64,000 nucleotides of DNA from Sequoia sempervirens (Eukaryota > Streptophyta > Pinopsida > Cupressales > Cupressaceae), in NCBI GenBank assembly GCA_007258455.2, contig VDFB02358134.1, positions 212,907,047 through 212,971,046 on the forward strand. The letters are read 5' to 3'. The notes beneath the pieces are model-generated. The model did not search any database, had not been told where the DNA came from, and saw nothing but the letters and a program-made list of their open reading frames with translations. Position 1 is the stretch's first letter, and each line of letters opens with the position of its first letter. Made by a program: the position numbers and the translations under genes. Positions 43,985 through 55,687 of this stretch are shown here, in pieces.

Positions 43985-45072
43985 ATGCTCGTTGAAGAAT
44001 CGGTAGAAGTCAACATAGGTACAAAAGAGAATCCTTTTGCAGCATCATTGACAACAGAAGAGCAACCAGAATTCCACAACTTCTTTGCACAAAGACAAAT
44101 AAATTTTTCCTGGTCATATGCAGACATGCCTGGGTTGGATCCTGAACTTGTTCTACATCACTTTCCCTTACAACTAGGTGTCAAACCAGTGAAACAAAAA
44201 TTAAGGAAAATGCATCCACAGATTTCTTTACTACTCAAGGCAGAACTCAAGAAACTATTAGACGTTGGTTTCATTAGATCAATCGACTATGTAGATTGGA
44301 TTTCCAATCTTGTACGAGTCACTAAACCAATAGGGGGGATTCACATCTACACCTATTTTAGAGATATCAACAAGGCTTGTCCTAAGGATGACTTCCCTTT
44401 GCCTAACATAAACATGATAGTAGACATGACAACAGGTTATGAGATGTTGTCCCTTATGGATGGATTTTCAGGATATAATCAGATCAGAATTGCAACTAAG
44501 GACCAACCTAAGACAACTTTCACTTGTCCTTGGGGAACGTATTTCTAGAATGTTATGCCCTTTGGACTCAAAAATGTTGGAGCAACCTATCAACGTGCCA
44601 TGACCACCATTTTCATGATATAGTACACACTCTTATGGAGGATTATGTCAATGACCTTATAGTTAAATCCAAGACAAGGGTAGAACACTTATAGGTTTTA
44701 GACAAGATATTTCAAAGGCTGGAGAAGTATAAAGTGAGACTCAATCCCAAGAAATGTGTGTTTGGAGTAAAGTCAAGAAAGCTTTTAGGATATATCATTT
44801 CTAGATGAGGCATTGAAGTGGATCCAGCCAAGGTAGAAGCAATCATAGACATGCCTCCATCAACTAATCTCAGTCAACTAAGGACATTACAAGGAAGACT
44901 ACAATCCATCAAAATATTTATAGTGCAGTTAGCAGATAAGACACGTCCTTTTCAACATCTACTTAAGAAAGGGGTACCCTTTGTATGGACAGTTAGGTGC
45001 GGAGAGGCTTTTCAACTGATTAAAGAATATCTACTCACACCACTAGTCTTAATGCCACCTGTTGAAGGATGA
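43985..45072 (+). pseudogene. Reverse transcriptase of element D
   Basis: MPGLDPELVLHHF opens the RT (44126). KACPKDDFPLPNINM, LMDGFSGYNQ and FGLKNVGATYQ are present. The catalytic YVDD reads YVND (44645-44656), so one of the two essential aspartates is lost by a G-to-A change. Stop in CPWGTYF*N (44547), a 1-bp deletion near 44612, further stops at about 44693 and 44806. The connection segment 44818-45072 is open. Confidence 0.9.
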
Positions 45073-45450
45073 CCACTGATTCTTTATATTACAACAACCC
45101 ATTCATCACTCAGAGAATTTCTTGCACATAATGATGATGAAGGTCATGAAAGGGTAGTATACTATATCAGTCAAACTTTGGTAGGTTATGAGCTCAACTA
45201 TAGTACCATTGAACGTGCCTATATTGCAGTAGTATTTGCTACCCAAAATCTAAGGCACTATATGCTAAACCATCAAACAATGTTGATTGCCAAAATAGAT
45301 CCTCTGAAATATCTTCTTAGCAAGGCAACATTAACAGGGCAACTGGCCAAATGGGTTATGATACTTAGTGAGTATGATATCCAATATGTAGAGAGAAAGG
45401 CTATTAAAGGACAAGTCATTGTTGATTAGTTAGCTGACACACCAATACAA
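45073..45450 (+). pseudogene. First RNase H of element D
   Basis: PLILYITTTHSSLREFLAHND, then VVYYISQTLVGYELNYSTIER and LRHYMLNHQTMLIAKIDPLKYL, the gypsy RNase H linked to RT. The Glu of IER is retained, and the last motif ends at about 45429 with a TAG in IVD*L. Confidence 0.85.
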
Positions 45451-45479
45451 GCAGATCACCCATTAGTTGCAGACTTTCC

Positions 45480-45910
45480 TAATGAATTTATATTCACAAT
45501 TGACACAAACACAACATGGAAACTGTACTTTTATGGCTCACATACAAATCATGGTTAAGGAGCTGGTATACTATTTATCACACCACAGGGTGATTCAATC
45601 CCCAAATCATTCAGGATTGCATTCCCATGTACTAACAACATAGTAGAGTATGAAGCTCTAGTGACAGGGTTACGCATGGCAGTCAAGTGGAAAATTAAGA
45701 ACCTACAGGTATTTGGCGATTCTCAACTAGTAATTAGACAAGAAATGATGATTATGAGACTAAGGATGAGAAGCTTGCTCCATACAAACGCATGGATGAT
45801 AGCTTTAAAGAGCACTTTGACAAGGTTGAATTTTGTCAGATACTGCATCTTCTAAATAGGGTAGCAGACGCTATGGCTACTATAGCATCACTTCTAGACA
45901 TTCCTAGCAA
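45480..45910 (+). pseudogene. Second (archaeal-like) RNase H of element D
   Basis: WKLYFYGSHTNHG, FPCTNNIVEYEALVTGLRMA, VFGDSQLVIRQ, then NRVADAMATIASLLDIP. The first catalytic Asp (FDGS in F) has become Tyr, while Glu, the middle Asp and the last Asp are retained. A frameshift lies near 45745-45790. A second RNase H in this position is known from the Tat lineage. Confidence 0.8.
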
Positions 45911-47258
45911 CGTGCCTAAGTTTGAGTTCTTGGTAGAACAACTTTTGGTCCTAGCCTACGATATCCCAAATTTTGAGATGGTATGTGAGATTGTTGGTCC
46001 TGATTCCCCATGGTACAAAGAAATTTATGACTACCTCCATGCCCAAATCATACCCACTGGCTTGTCAAACAACCAACGTAGGACATTCCTCCACAAGTCA
46101 GCCAAATACACCATCATTAGAGACACCCTATATAGGCGCGCCTTAGATAATACCCTACTGAGATGTCTTGATTCTAATGAAGCACAAGCAACCTTGCATG
46201 GGGTGCATGAGGGTATATGTGGTTCCCATTCTAGCGTTCCTACCTTAGCCAAAAAGATTATGATACTGGGTTATTATTGGCCCACTATGGAAAAGGACTC
46301 ATATGTCTTTGTAAAGAAATGTTGCCAATTCCAAGTTCATGGAGACTTGATACATGCACCAACATAGGAGCTCCATCCTATAACGTCACCATGGCCTTTC
46401 GCCCAATGGGGACTCGACCTCATAGGTAAGATCCATCCCACATCATCCAATGGCCACAAATTCATCATCACTGCCACTGAGCTTTACAAAGTGGATTGAG
46501 GCTATTCCAATGACATACATTACCAGCACACAGATCTTTAAGTTTATTATGAACTATATCATCTGTCGGTATGGTGTCCCTCAGTCCCTAATCATGGATA
46601 ATGGCCGCCCATTTAAGAATCGAGAAGTTCGCCATCTTTGTGATGAATTTCATATTCAACATCACTTTTCCACTCCATACTACCCACAAGGTAATGGCCA
46701 AGTAGAGGCATCTAACAAAATTATCATTAGAATCATCAAGAAGACTATCAATGATGCTGGTCATGATTGGAATTTGCAACTTAATCCAGCCTTATGGGCT
46801 TATCACACAAGTATACGTACTCCCACTGGCGCCACTCCCTATTCACTAATATTTGGTTCTTAAGCCATTCTTCCTATTAAGGTCAAGATTCCTTCCCTGA
46901 GGGTATCCTTGAAAGGGAACATTGATGATGAAGAGTACCGGATATTGAGACTCCATGAGCTAGAATTCCTAGATGAGTGAAGACATAAGGTACTAGACCA
47001 TCTCCAAGCATATCAGAATCACCTTCATCATAGCTATAATAGGAAAGTATAAACTTTGACATTGGTGACCTGGTTTTAATGGAGAACCCAAAGAATCAAG
47101 CAGATAGAGAAAAACTAGGAAAGTTTAAACCTAACTGGTTAGGACTGTATATTGTTACAGAAGCCTTTGGATCAGGAGCGTATCAACTCTCTACTCCTAA
47201 AGGGGAACCATTTTCCTTGCCAATCAATAGTCTTCATCTGCAGAAGTTCTACGCATAG
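45911..47258 (+). pseudogene. Integrase of element D
   Basis: HEGICGSHSSVPTLAKKI and a KKCCQFQVHGDL finger (46200-46345), then WGLDLIGKI (46407), IMDNGRPFKN (46592) and GNGQVEASNK (46690), so all three catalytic acids are present. A 2-bp loss near 46482 shifts the frame at TATE/FTKW. Stops at about 46366, 46861, 46978 and 47050. The C-terminus has KPNWLGLYIV and GAYQLSTPKGEPF, and the frame ends near 47258. Confidence 0.9.
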
Positions 47259-47289
47259 CTTCTGAGGGCCTTGTCTTAATTAGCAAAAA

Positions 47290-47475
47290 AAAAAAATCAA
47301 CAAAATCGTTACCAAGGTGAAAACCTGGAAAACAGGCATCTTGATAACACCAAAAAAATTAGAAAATTTAGAAAATAGTAAAGACAAATAATTCATCCAA
47401 TAGTGAAAACCACTTCGGTGGCGCTTTGGATACGTACCATGGTGAAAATCTGGTAAAGAAGCGCCATGTGTAGTT
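47290..47475 (+). other. Post-pol conserved block of element D
   Basis: A short copy at about 47305-47345 and the full copy at 47371-47475 (AATAGTAAAGACAAATAATTC, TCCAATAGTGAAAACC). The full copy contains CCAC-TTCG-GTGG, a UUCG-type tetraloop hairpin, and GGCGCTT (47417) that can pair with AAGCGCC (47458). Confidence 0.75.
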
Positions 47476-47919
47476 GACTCTATTCCCTTGTCTACTATTA
47501 TTCTAATCTAACATCCTTGTACATATCCCTTGTCCTTGCACATACTACCTATCCCTATACATATCACGTATCTTTCCTATCTATCACTTGTACATACCAT
47601 TTATAATAAGTGGTAGTCTTTCCCATAACCTGGAACGATTAACATCGAGTGCATTTCATATCCCCCATTTTACCCTATTCATAATCAATTGGTCTTATAC
47701 TTGATTGGAGGAAAAAAATTGACGTGTGTCATATTGGTTCTTACATTGGCTTTGTTGAAGACATAAAACCATAGAAAAATCCAAAAAACATCACAAAATG
47801 ACCCAAGAAAACACAAAAACATCAGAAAACTTCAAAATGACCAAAAAATCAAAACATGTTAAAAATCCAAAAATAGAGTCAAAGTCAGTCGCACTTGTTA
47901 GTCTTTCTCGTTTGTCGGA
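47476..47919 (+). other. Non-coding 3' region of element D, part 1
   Basis: C/T- and A-rich sequence with AATCCAAAAAACATC words like those of C and F. No gene. Confidence 0.5.
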
Positions 47920-48272
47920 CTATGTTGCCTCTGCGACTGGACATAGGCAAGTCCATCTGTTGATGTGCTCCTGAGGCGTTAGGTTAGTCCGTTTAGGTTT
48001 GTCTATATAAAATCATGATTCAATCCATATGTCTATATGACAAGTTCATTGGGTGTGTCGAACTACAAGGTCTCTGTGTGTATAACGTAGGCAAGGCCAT
48101 CAATCGATGAGCCCCTGAGGCCGCACTAGGTCAGTCCATTAGGGTTCGTCACATTCACTATCACACATGTCTTTTATTTGTAGTCAGTCTTGTCATTCAA
48201 AGTCAAGTTTAACTATGAGGTCTCTGCGTGTATAATGTAGGCAAGGCCTTCAATCGATGAGCCCCCGAGGCC
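47920..48272 (+). repeat. Three 3'-region hairpin modules of element D
   Basis: Modules 47920-47977, 48063-48122 and 48213-48272. The second reads AACGTAGGCAA then GGCCATC-AATC-GATG(A)GCC, a 7-bp stem with one bulged base. Both arms differ from the GGCTAATC/GATTAGCC of C2, but pairing is kept. All end CC(C/T)GAGGC. Confidence 0.8.
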
Positions 48273-49990
48273 GCACTAGGTTAGTCCTTTAGGTTTTGTT
48301 GTCACACACAGTCAATTGTCCACACATCATATCATGTCATGCATCAATCTGGTGAACAAGTCAGCAATGTCTCTAAGTCAAATCAGACAACTTTCCAAAA
48401 GAAACAATCAAAATAGATCAACTAATGTCTGCTACAGGATATGTCCTTCCTGGAGACAGACATCATCAAAACAATCAACCTCCGCCTTATTCAGGATGAG
48501 TCCTTTCTGAATATCGATATCAACAAAACAATCTACGTCTTATACAGGATGAGTCCTTCCTGCATATCGACATTGTCAAACAATCAAACCTAGCCTTACA
48601 TAGGTTATCACATCAATGACATCTGACTTAATGTCTTATATGATACATGTCTTTCTAAAACTAGGCTTAGTCATGCATTATACAGATAATCATAACATCG
48701 AAACCAGACTTAAAGTCTTATCTAGTATGTGTATCTCCTAAAATCAGGCTTTATCAATCAAAACAAATCAAACAAACAGATCAAGTTTTGGCAAATGTTT
48801 TATTGGTTTTTTGACTTTTTGACTTATTTATTTTATCATTTCATTTGACTCTATGATGGGAATTATGTTACTAGCTTTCTCAAGGATGTCCCATGAAGGA
48901 TTTAGAGAAGCAACGATGTATTCGAATTATGTTTTCTTTGACTGATGTCTGTCGACTGTCTTTTAAATTTGGTTTTGAGTCATGTTACTAGTTTCCTCAA
49001 GGATGTCCCATGAAGGATTTAGAGGAGCGATGACATCTCATGACCCATCTTTTATTTTGTTTGTTGTTTGTGGTTTGTCTTGACAAAAAGACTGGGGCAA
49101 CTTGTGCCCTTAGTATGAGTTAACGACAATCCTTGTCTGCGGCTATCTATTGTTAGCAAGTGGATGACCTTGCACACCTTGATCTATGTCATATCATGGT
49201 GTTTTCCTCCATTTGTATTAGTCCCTCCCAATGATGATAAAGTGCAACACCTTTTGTGATACAACAAAACATCGAAGATTGCTAATACTAACATCCATCT
49301 CATTTATTTCATTATTTCTCAATCTTTCTTTCCGCACTAACAGTTCTTCTTACTTGCATTATGACAGAGTCCTGTGACACACACAAATAATAAGTCATCC
49401 TGCATACACATTCATGTTAGAAAATATCATTTCCAAATCATATATCATCAATCATACACACATCTTGCATTTGCAATATATAAACATATAGGAATTTATC
49501 ATATCTAGGACATCATGGCATAATAGACATTCATCATCATAGATTACATATCATAAGCATCCCATGTACATAGCAAATGTAAATACATGCACCACATTAC
49601 ATCTGTATAGCATCACAGGTAGAAAGCATTGTACATATAACATCATATTGCATCTCATAACTATAAAATGCATACATCACATAGAATCAACATCACATCA
49701 TAGGCTGCATAAACACATCATAAAGTAGATATGATCATCCATCACAAGGCATATCATATAAACATAACATGTCCAAATAAATGACTACATAATCAATAAA
49801 TAGAAATGCATATCATGAGAATCGCCGCCAAAATCATATATATATATCGCTCAACAATGTCACATGACAATGTCATAATGTATCCATAAATATGGAAGCC
49901 CGTAGGCTATATGATCATAATACAATGTCTCAGTACATATCAACAAATGTCCCTATCCTGAACTGCCACTGCTACCATGACTAGAGTGTG
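48273..49990 (+). other. Non-coding 3' region of element D, part 2
   Basis: Contains repeated GATGAGTCCTTCCTG words (48450-48570), two copies of CAAGGATGTCCCATGAAGG plus ATTTAGAG (about 48886 and 48996), and from 49390 CATCATATC/ACATCATA low complexity. No gene is seen. Confidence 0.55.
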
Positions 49991-49999
49991 TGGATGACT

Positions 50000-51100
50000 G
50001 ATGTCAGGAACCTGATGACCTGTTCCCTGAATGTGGCCTATCGTATGGACCAACTCTGTGTTGTTTCTCAACACCCTCTGTGCTAACTGTCATGTTGTGG
50101 GTCCTAGTATAGGACCTCTCACTGCATGCCTCTGAAAAAATTGGGGTTCGTTTATCTAGAGGAACTGTTGTCTCATACAAATATCTGTAATAAGTGGCCC
50201 TCTCCCTAGCTCTAACTAACTCTCTTGCAAATGCAGCTGCCGACCCAGTGCATAGAGCTATAATCTTTGTAAATCTCTACTCGGTCTCCTGCCTCCGCGC
50301 TATGGCCTGATCTGTGTCCATGATGGCTTTGTCCCTCTCCATCCGTAACACATCTCTCTTGGAAATCATGACCCTCATCTGCTCCTCCAAGGATGCAACC
50401 TGGGCACGAAGTGTAGCAGTGTCGGGATCAACTGCCCTTGTGTCCACCTGTCTCACCCTCTGCACACCATCATCCTCATCCTCCAACTTCTACAAAATCC
50501 TATCATGAATCTCTCACTCCTGATCATCATCCTGATAGGCACCAAGTAAACCCAGGGCATCAATCTCTGCCTCCTCTCTATCTACCTCCTCTGCATGAAC
50601 CTTTGGAACAACCACCTCGGTGGGATGCTCCTCATCTCTCCCAACCTCAACATGCACCTCCTCCCCAACTCTTCCAACATCGAGAATGTGCACATCCTCC
50701 TCCCCTTGTCTCTCCTCATGGATAGGTGATAATGGTGGCCCTCGTCCCCTCTGTCCATGCCTCCCTCTCTCACCACCTTGTCGACCACCTCCCACACCAT
50801 CTTCATCATTGCCACGTCCCCCTCCACCTCTCCCACCTCTGCCTCTACCACGCCTGCCATGTGGTCCTGTCCCTCGCTGCTCTATCGGTGTAGCCTGATC
50901 TAGATTTGTAAGGGGTATCGGCATGTGCATGACCCACCACTGATCATATGCCTCGGTGGTACCTAGGTTTGCTGCACCATCTCTCCATCCCCACTGAACT
51001 GCCTGCAATGCATCAATCTCTCCCTCGACAGTGGCCATTGGAATCTCTGGACCCCACAAAGGAATCTCTTGTGAGGACCTCGCAAACTCTGCTCATTCTC
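50000..51100 (-). pseudogene. Antisense ORF of D, C-terminal half (RG-rich and coiled coil)
   Basis: Continues the PMD frame. 51059-50514 is open and contains WGPEIPMATVEGEIDALQ, an Arg/Gly-rich tract (GRRGRGRGGRGGGGRGN), and acidic VHVEVGRDEE. A coiled coil follows (LRAQVASLEEQMRVMISKRD, 50420-50290) and a tail with RATYYRYLYETTVP near 50170. The element F remnant at 1-530 has the same tail. The RG-rich tract suggests nucleic-acid binding (inference). A stop at about 50512 divides the frame. Confidence 0.65.
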
Positions 51101-51940
51101 TGGGCTCATCCTGAATCTCTCTGAACTACCATAGGACATGATCTGGCAAATGTCGCTCTATAATATAAACATGTGAAACCGTCTTCCCAATCAGGTATTG
51201 TGTCTGATGGCAATAGGGAAAATTATTGTCCTCATCTGACCACTCTAGGCATGCCAAGTACGGTCTCCATGTAAACTAAACCATGGTGTCAATAGCATGT
51301 CTGAAATATCTAGTATCTCCCATGTGACGCTGAGTGTTATCCCCACATAATAGAAGGCATAAGGGGCTATGTGCTACACATCAATTGTCACCGATGGACA
51401 AAAATTGGCAATGTGTTCCCACGCCCATACCATCAGGAGTGTGGTACCACAACTCATAGACTGAGCCTTTCGATAGGCTATATCATGCAAATGAAAGTAT
51501 AACATGCCCAAAAGACAAGGACCCCAAGCATATACCTCCCGTTGCTCTAACATACCTACTAGCATCTCTCCCCAACCCATAGGAAAACTATGGCCTCGAC
51601 GGTCAGGGAGGACTATACCACCTATCAGTGTACATAATAGAAAGTCTAACTGTCTATACCTCTGTGCCAATACACGCCATCTAATCTCATAATGATCAAA
51701 ACCTAATTATCTAATATCTGCATGCAGGTAATAGTTGCACATCTTCGCGAAACCCCTCTGGGTATCATACCTCACCCTCGTGCCTCTGATGGGGAGTCTC
51801 AAAATCCTGTAGACGTCCTCCAAGGTAACTGTCGCCTCTCTAGTAGGCAGGTGAAATGAGGAAGTCTATGAGTGCCACTGCTCGCACAACATTTTCAGTA
51901 GACCTCAGTTTTCCTAAATGGCACCCATGTCTGTCACATG
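51101..51940 (-). pseudogene. Plant mobile domain (PMD) of antisense ORF, element D
   Basis: Reading on the minus strand from about 51900: SSFHLPTREATVTLEDVYRIL then LPIRGTRV, the typical start of the aminotransferase-like plant mobile domain (PF10536). Then LAQRYRQLDFLLCTLIGGIVL, WGEMLVGMLEQREVYAWGPCLLGMLYFHLHDIA and GTTLLMVWAWEHI, its central and C-terminal motifs. Stops at about 51875, 51705 and 51373. PMD occurs in plant host genes and in transposons, including gypsy elements. Here it runs antisense to pol and upstream of the RG-rich half. Confidence 0.75.
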
Positions 51941-52690
51941 AAGAAGACCCAAATGCCATAAGCATCATTTCTCCACGCTTCGCAAATTATCTCGGAAGTG
52001 AAAATTAAATGGTCTCGACTCTCGCATATACACAGTGTCTAAAACAACTTGCAATGGCATTATACATGCCTCATGTTAGCATCAATCACCTATCCTAATG
52101 CAAAGTCACATAATCAAATGTTATTAAAATATGTCATTATTTTGCAAATGCGTCATGCTATTGCAAATGTGTTGCAGAAAACCAAATGTGTAATTAAATT
52201 TCACAAATGAGTCATTATTTCTCACATGTGTCACTTTCAAATGCAAATGTGTGTAGAAATAACAAATGCGGCTACATATCAGATACGCCTTTTTCTATCA
52301 ATGCAAAATAATATCCTGCTAAATGCAAATGTAGAACTAAACTATCACATGCGTTGACAAATAAACAATTACAGCTATTTTAAATACAAATGTGTTGCTA
52401 TTTCGCACATGTGTGTACATAAAATACATATGTGGTGAAATATATACAACCTACGCTAACCATAAATGTAAATTTGCAGATGTGGCATTTCGCATACAAA
52501 TGTGTTGATTACGCACCCACATGCGACTTTTCAACAAAATGACGCATAAGAAAAATTGAAATTTAATGCATAAAAAAGTGCAAAAACCTAAAATTCAAAA
52601 GTTGACATTAAGGTACATACCAAGGGGTCCACGTCGATTGGCCGCCTGAAGGTCCAGATCCTATATGCTCAATGGTGGGTGTGTGGAACA
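51941..52690 (-). other. Possible intron and first exon of the antisense PMD gene
   Basis: 52621-52690 on the minus strand reads HTPTIEHIGSGPSGGQSTW and is followed by GTATGT (52620-52615), a good plant 5' splice site. The next roughly 600 bp are AT-rich with many CACATTTG and AACACATTTG words and no frame, until coding resumes at about 51930. No clear acceptor or start codon was found, so this gene model is a suggestion only. Confidence 0.3.
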
Positions 52691-53056
52691 AGAGACATCT
52701 TCGTTGAGGGTGCAGAGAAAAATTCTCAAGTTTCAAAGCAATGTGGTAAAAATGAATGGATTTTTACCCCATTTTTTAATTTATACCTAGGGTTTTGGTG
52801 GCATTCCTTTCTACTGGCCACGTTAACTTCTAACTTCAATCGACCCGTACCCATCCTTAACACTTCCAACTTCAATTCTGTCAACTCCACTGCATTTCTA
52901 GCTATCCAATGGACTAATCAAGATCATTTCCAATTTTTTTTTTTTGATTTTTTTTGAAAATTAGTCAATTTTCCTGAGGGGGCATACCTTTATCTGTTTT
53001 ACACTCGGGCATATTTTTATCGATTTTCTTTGACACAACGCTGAAATGACATTGTA
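52691..53056. other. Non-coding stretch before the D PPT
   Basis: Mixed sequence with a TTTTTTTTTT run at 52936-52946 and GGGGCATACC. If the antisense gene exists, its promoter should be here or in the LTR. No convincing minus-strand TATA box was seen. Confidence 0.4.
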
Positions 53057-53071
53057 TCAAAGAGGGGCAAA
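53057..53071 (+). other. Polypurine tract of element D
   Basis: TCAAAGAGGGGCAAA directly before TGTAGACACC. It is the same tract as in A, one A shorter. Confidence 0.85.
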
Positions 53072-54300
53072 TGTAGACACCAAAATTTGGTCTAGGCCTA
53101 CTACTTTAATATTTCTTAATAATTCGTATTTCTTCCATGGTCATGATTAAATAATGTCAATTATTTAATTATTCTCTAAGTTCTTCATTTCTTCTATTAA
53201 TTAAATAATTTTAATTATTTAATTAATTCACACTTTTCTTTATTCTATGTGATTAATTAAATAAATGCTTTTTTTTAATTATATGTTACTAATTAACCTT
53301 ATCCTTCTTCTTCAATTAAATAAATTCTTATTTAATTCCTCCCTTTATCATATGTCAACTATAATTAAGTAAATTCTTTATCTATTTAATTATTCATTTA
53401 ATCCCTTCGTCACTTAATTAAATAAATCTTATTTAATTATTCTTCAAATATCAAATCTTGAATTAAATGAATTATTTAATTCATAAATCATATTTTAACT
53501 CATTCCTCTATATTTAGATAATTGTGCAAATTATTTAAGTATTCACTCTTACTCGACTCAAGATCTATTTAATTTGGTCAGTTAACTCTCGATTTAATGT
53601 CTAAGTTGCTTTCTCGAGTAACTCTTCGTCATTTCATTTGGTCATCTAGTGCTAACTCAATTGCGTGTACATGTGTATTAATTAAATATTCCCATTTAAT
53701 TAATTAAATCTTGTGCGTGCATTCAAATAGAGAGTTGCTTCAATCCATCTTTATCTTTGTCATGCAAAGATAATTCTTTTGTTTTCGAATACCAAACTTG
53801 AAGATTACATCATTTATTTAATCTTTATTTTTATTTATAATTTTTATCACTCAAGTCACTACTAACAGTTATCGAAATGTATGTCTAATCTGTCGATCTC
53901 AACTGTCTATTGATCTTTCAATCCTAACCTGTCGTTTGAATAATCAATTTTCTATAAATTGATCTGTCCATCATTCCAATCTCTCTCAAAATCGTATGAC
54001 TTTTAGAGCAATTATCTTGAATCTTTGATGTTTTGTCTTAATCACAACACTTAGGCTATGCTTGCACGAACTTTAAAAATATGAGGGCAAGTACACTACA
54101 TGGACGAAATGGAGAAGAGTAATGGAGGTTATTCAACAGAATTGATCCCATGTTTGGTAAAATAGTTTATTTTATACATGTTCTTAATCTTTCTTTTGTG
54201 CTTGATTATCTAAGCTTTGAGGATTCGTTAGTTTGAATAGATTAGACCTGAATTGCCTAACTCTCTCATGTGTTTTTCTCTAAGCTACACATACCATTAA
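53072..54300 (+). repeat. 3' LTR of element D (end uncertain)
   Basis: Starts TGTAGACACCAAAATTTGG. Its first 400 bp are full of TTAATTAAATAA words like the LTRs of A and C. TATAAAT lies at 53952-53958. By analogy with A and C the LTR would end 350-450 bp after the TATA box, near 54300-54400. No terminal CA plus flank can be proved without a second copy. Confidence 0.6.
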
Positions 54301-55687
54301 TGCTTGTTGGTTGTAGAACTAAATGACTATCATGTGCTTGTCTGTTGATTTTGAATGTCAACCATTGATTCCTTGATGAGATGGTAGATCAAATGGCTCA
54401 CATTGAGCTAACTGAGTTTGAATTTCAACAGTTCTTTGCTTATTCGTCTCTGACCAATATCATTCATCTAGATCAGATGACACGTCACTCATCGACGGGT
54501 CTCACCCATTTCACTAACTGGTGGATTAATCCACGTGTCAAGATCTCACTACTCTCACGGCCTTTAACAAGCGTTCGTCTTTTATTTGCAAGCTAGCGGG
54601 GAACGACATAGATTATTCCCTAAGCCTGATCTTCACCGTTGATTTGGAACCAAGGGCGGTAAGCCCGATAGTGGAGACCAGCCCCACATCCATATAAGGA
54701 CACACATCCTCATCTTTCTATCCTCGCACAACATAACCAGTTGACATTTAACGTTCGCAAGCTAGCAGGGTATGTCCAAGATCATTTCCCATGGTCACAG
54801 ATCCCTAAACCTGGACATAGGACAATGTTAGCATTAAAGAAGGGGCCATTGTTAGGCCAACGATGGTTTAACCCTCGAGGATAAATGACTTAAGCTCAAG
54901 TCATTTAGGAAAATATTTGTTGGTCCCACATTAGGAAAACCTAAAGTGGGTGACAAACTGGATGATCAACACTCTAAACCAAAGGGGTTGGTAACCGAAT
55001 GCATATGATGGCTCAAGTGACAACTTGAAAATGGGAAACTAGCAAGGCAAGTCAACGTGGAATTAGAAGAACATAGACTTTTCTAAGCTGAAACCCTATC
55101 CAAACCATGGGGACAAGGGCTTTATATGTTGATTAAGTCCATGTGCTACTCAGAAATTCTAAATTTTTGGGGAGCTCCATCAATGGCTCATGCTTGGGGA
55201 CGTATACCCCCAGTAGGTATAGCGAGAATCCAAATCTCGGGTTGAAGCAGAACAGGGTAGAAAACAAAACATAGGATCTTGCTCAAACAAGGCAAGCAGA
55301 CACAACAAAAATCAAACACACCAAACCAACCTATGTACATTATTTACAAAATATACAATGCAGTTTGTTTCCCTAAGAAGCCTTTTCACACAATTGGCTT
55401 CACTCCTCAAATTGGAGGCCCCTGGCCCCCAAACTTAGGTCTACTTCTTTCCTTTGTCAAATATTTTGTCTTGCTCTATTGATAGTGGATCTATCATTGC
55501 ACCAAGTACCTTTGCACCATCGACTTCATTACAACCAACATGACCCATCATTCTTTTGAAACAGTCTTTTCCCATAATCCCATTCTAACATGGTCCCCTT
55601 TGGTTGCATTGGAAAAATGAAATATCCATATTCCATTTCTTTGTCTTTATCATGAATCTTGTTTTGATACCCCTCTTTCATTTCTAG
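54301..55687. other. Unassigned segment between D and E2
   Basis: No gene recognised. The words GCAAGCTAGCGGGGA (54588) and CGCAAGCTAGCAGGGTATG (54755) form an imperfect repeat 167 bp apart. Short open frames (54381-54596, 55279-55482) have no motif. Part may be the rest of the D LTR or the 3' end of E2. Confidence 0.4.

Larger units (their letters stand above)
40334..54300 (+). mobile_element. Element D: Ty3/gypsy Tat-type retrotransposon, 5' LTR missing
   Basis: Contains gag, CHHC-type finger, protease, linker with G-patch-like motif, RT, RNase H, second RNase H, integrase, post-pol block, three hairpin modules, an antisense PMD ORF, PPT and a 3' LTR from 53072. The 5' LTR, PBS and leader are absent: at 40334 it joins the 3' region of C2. 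Multiple stops, three or more frameshifts and a mutated RT active site make it inactive. The right border is uncertain because no second LTR is available. Confidence 0.82.

Noticed and set aside
50438..50898. Plus-strand Pro/Ser-rich frames at 50438-50725 and 50620-50898
   Set aside because: Reverse translation of the RG-rich and acidic part of the antisense PMD ORF, which has recognisable motifs on the minus strand.
31763..54300. One giant element with the C LTR as 5' LTR and the D LTR as 3' LTR
   Set aside because: The two LTRs share only the first eight bases and the TTAATTAA style; beyond that they are different families.
54381..55482. Possible host gene between D and E2
   Set aside because: Only two short frames without motifs, splice signals or composition change; left as unassigned.
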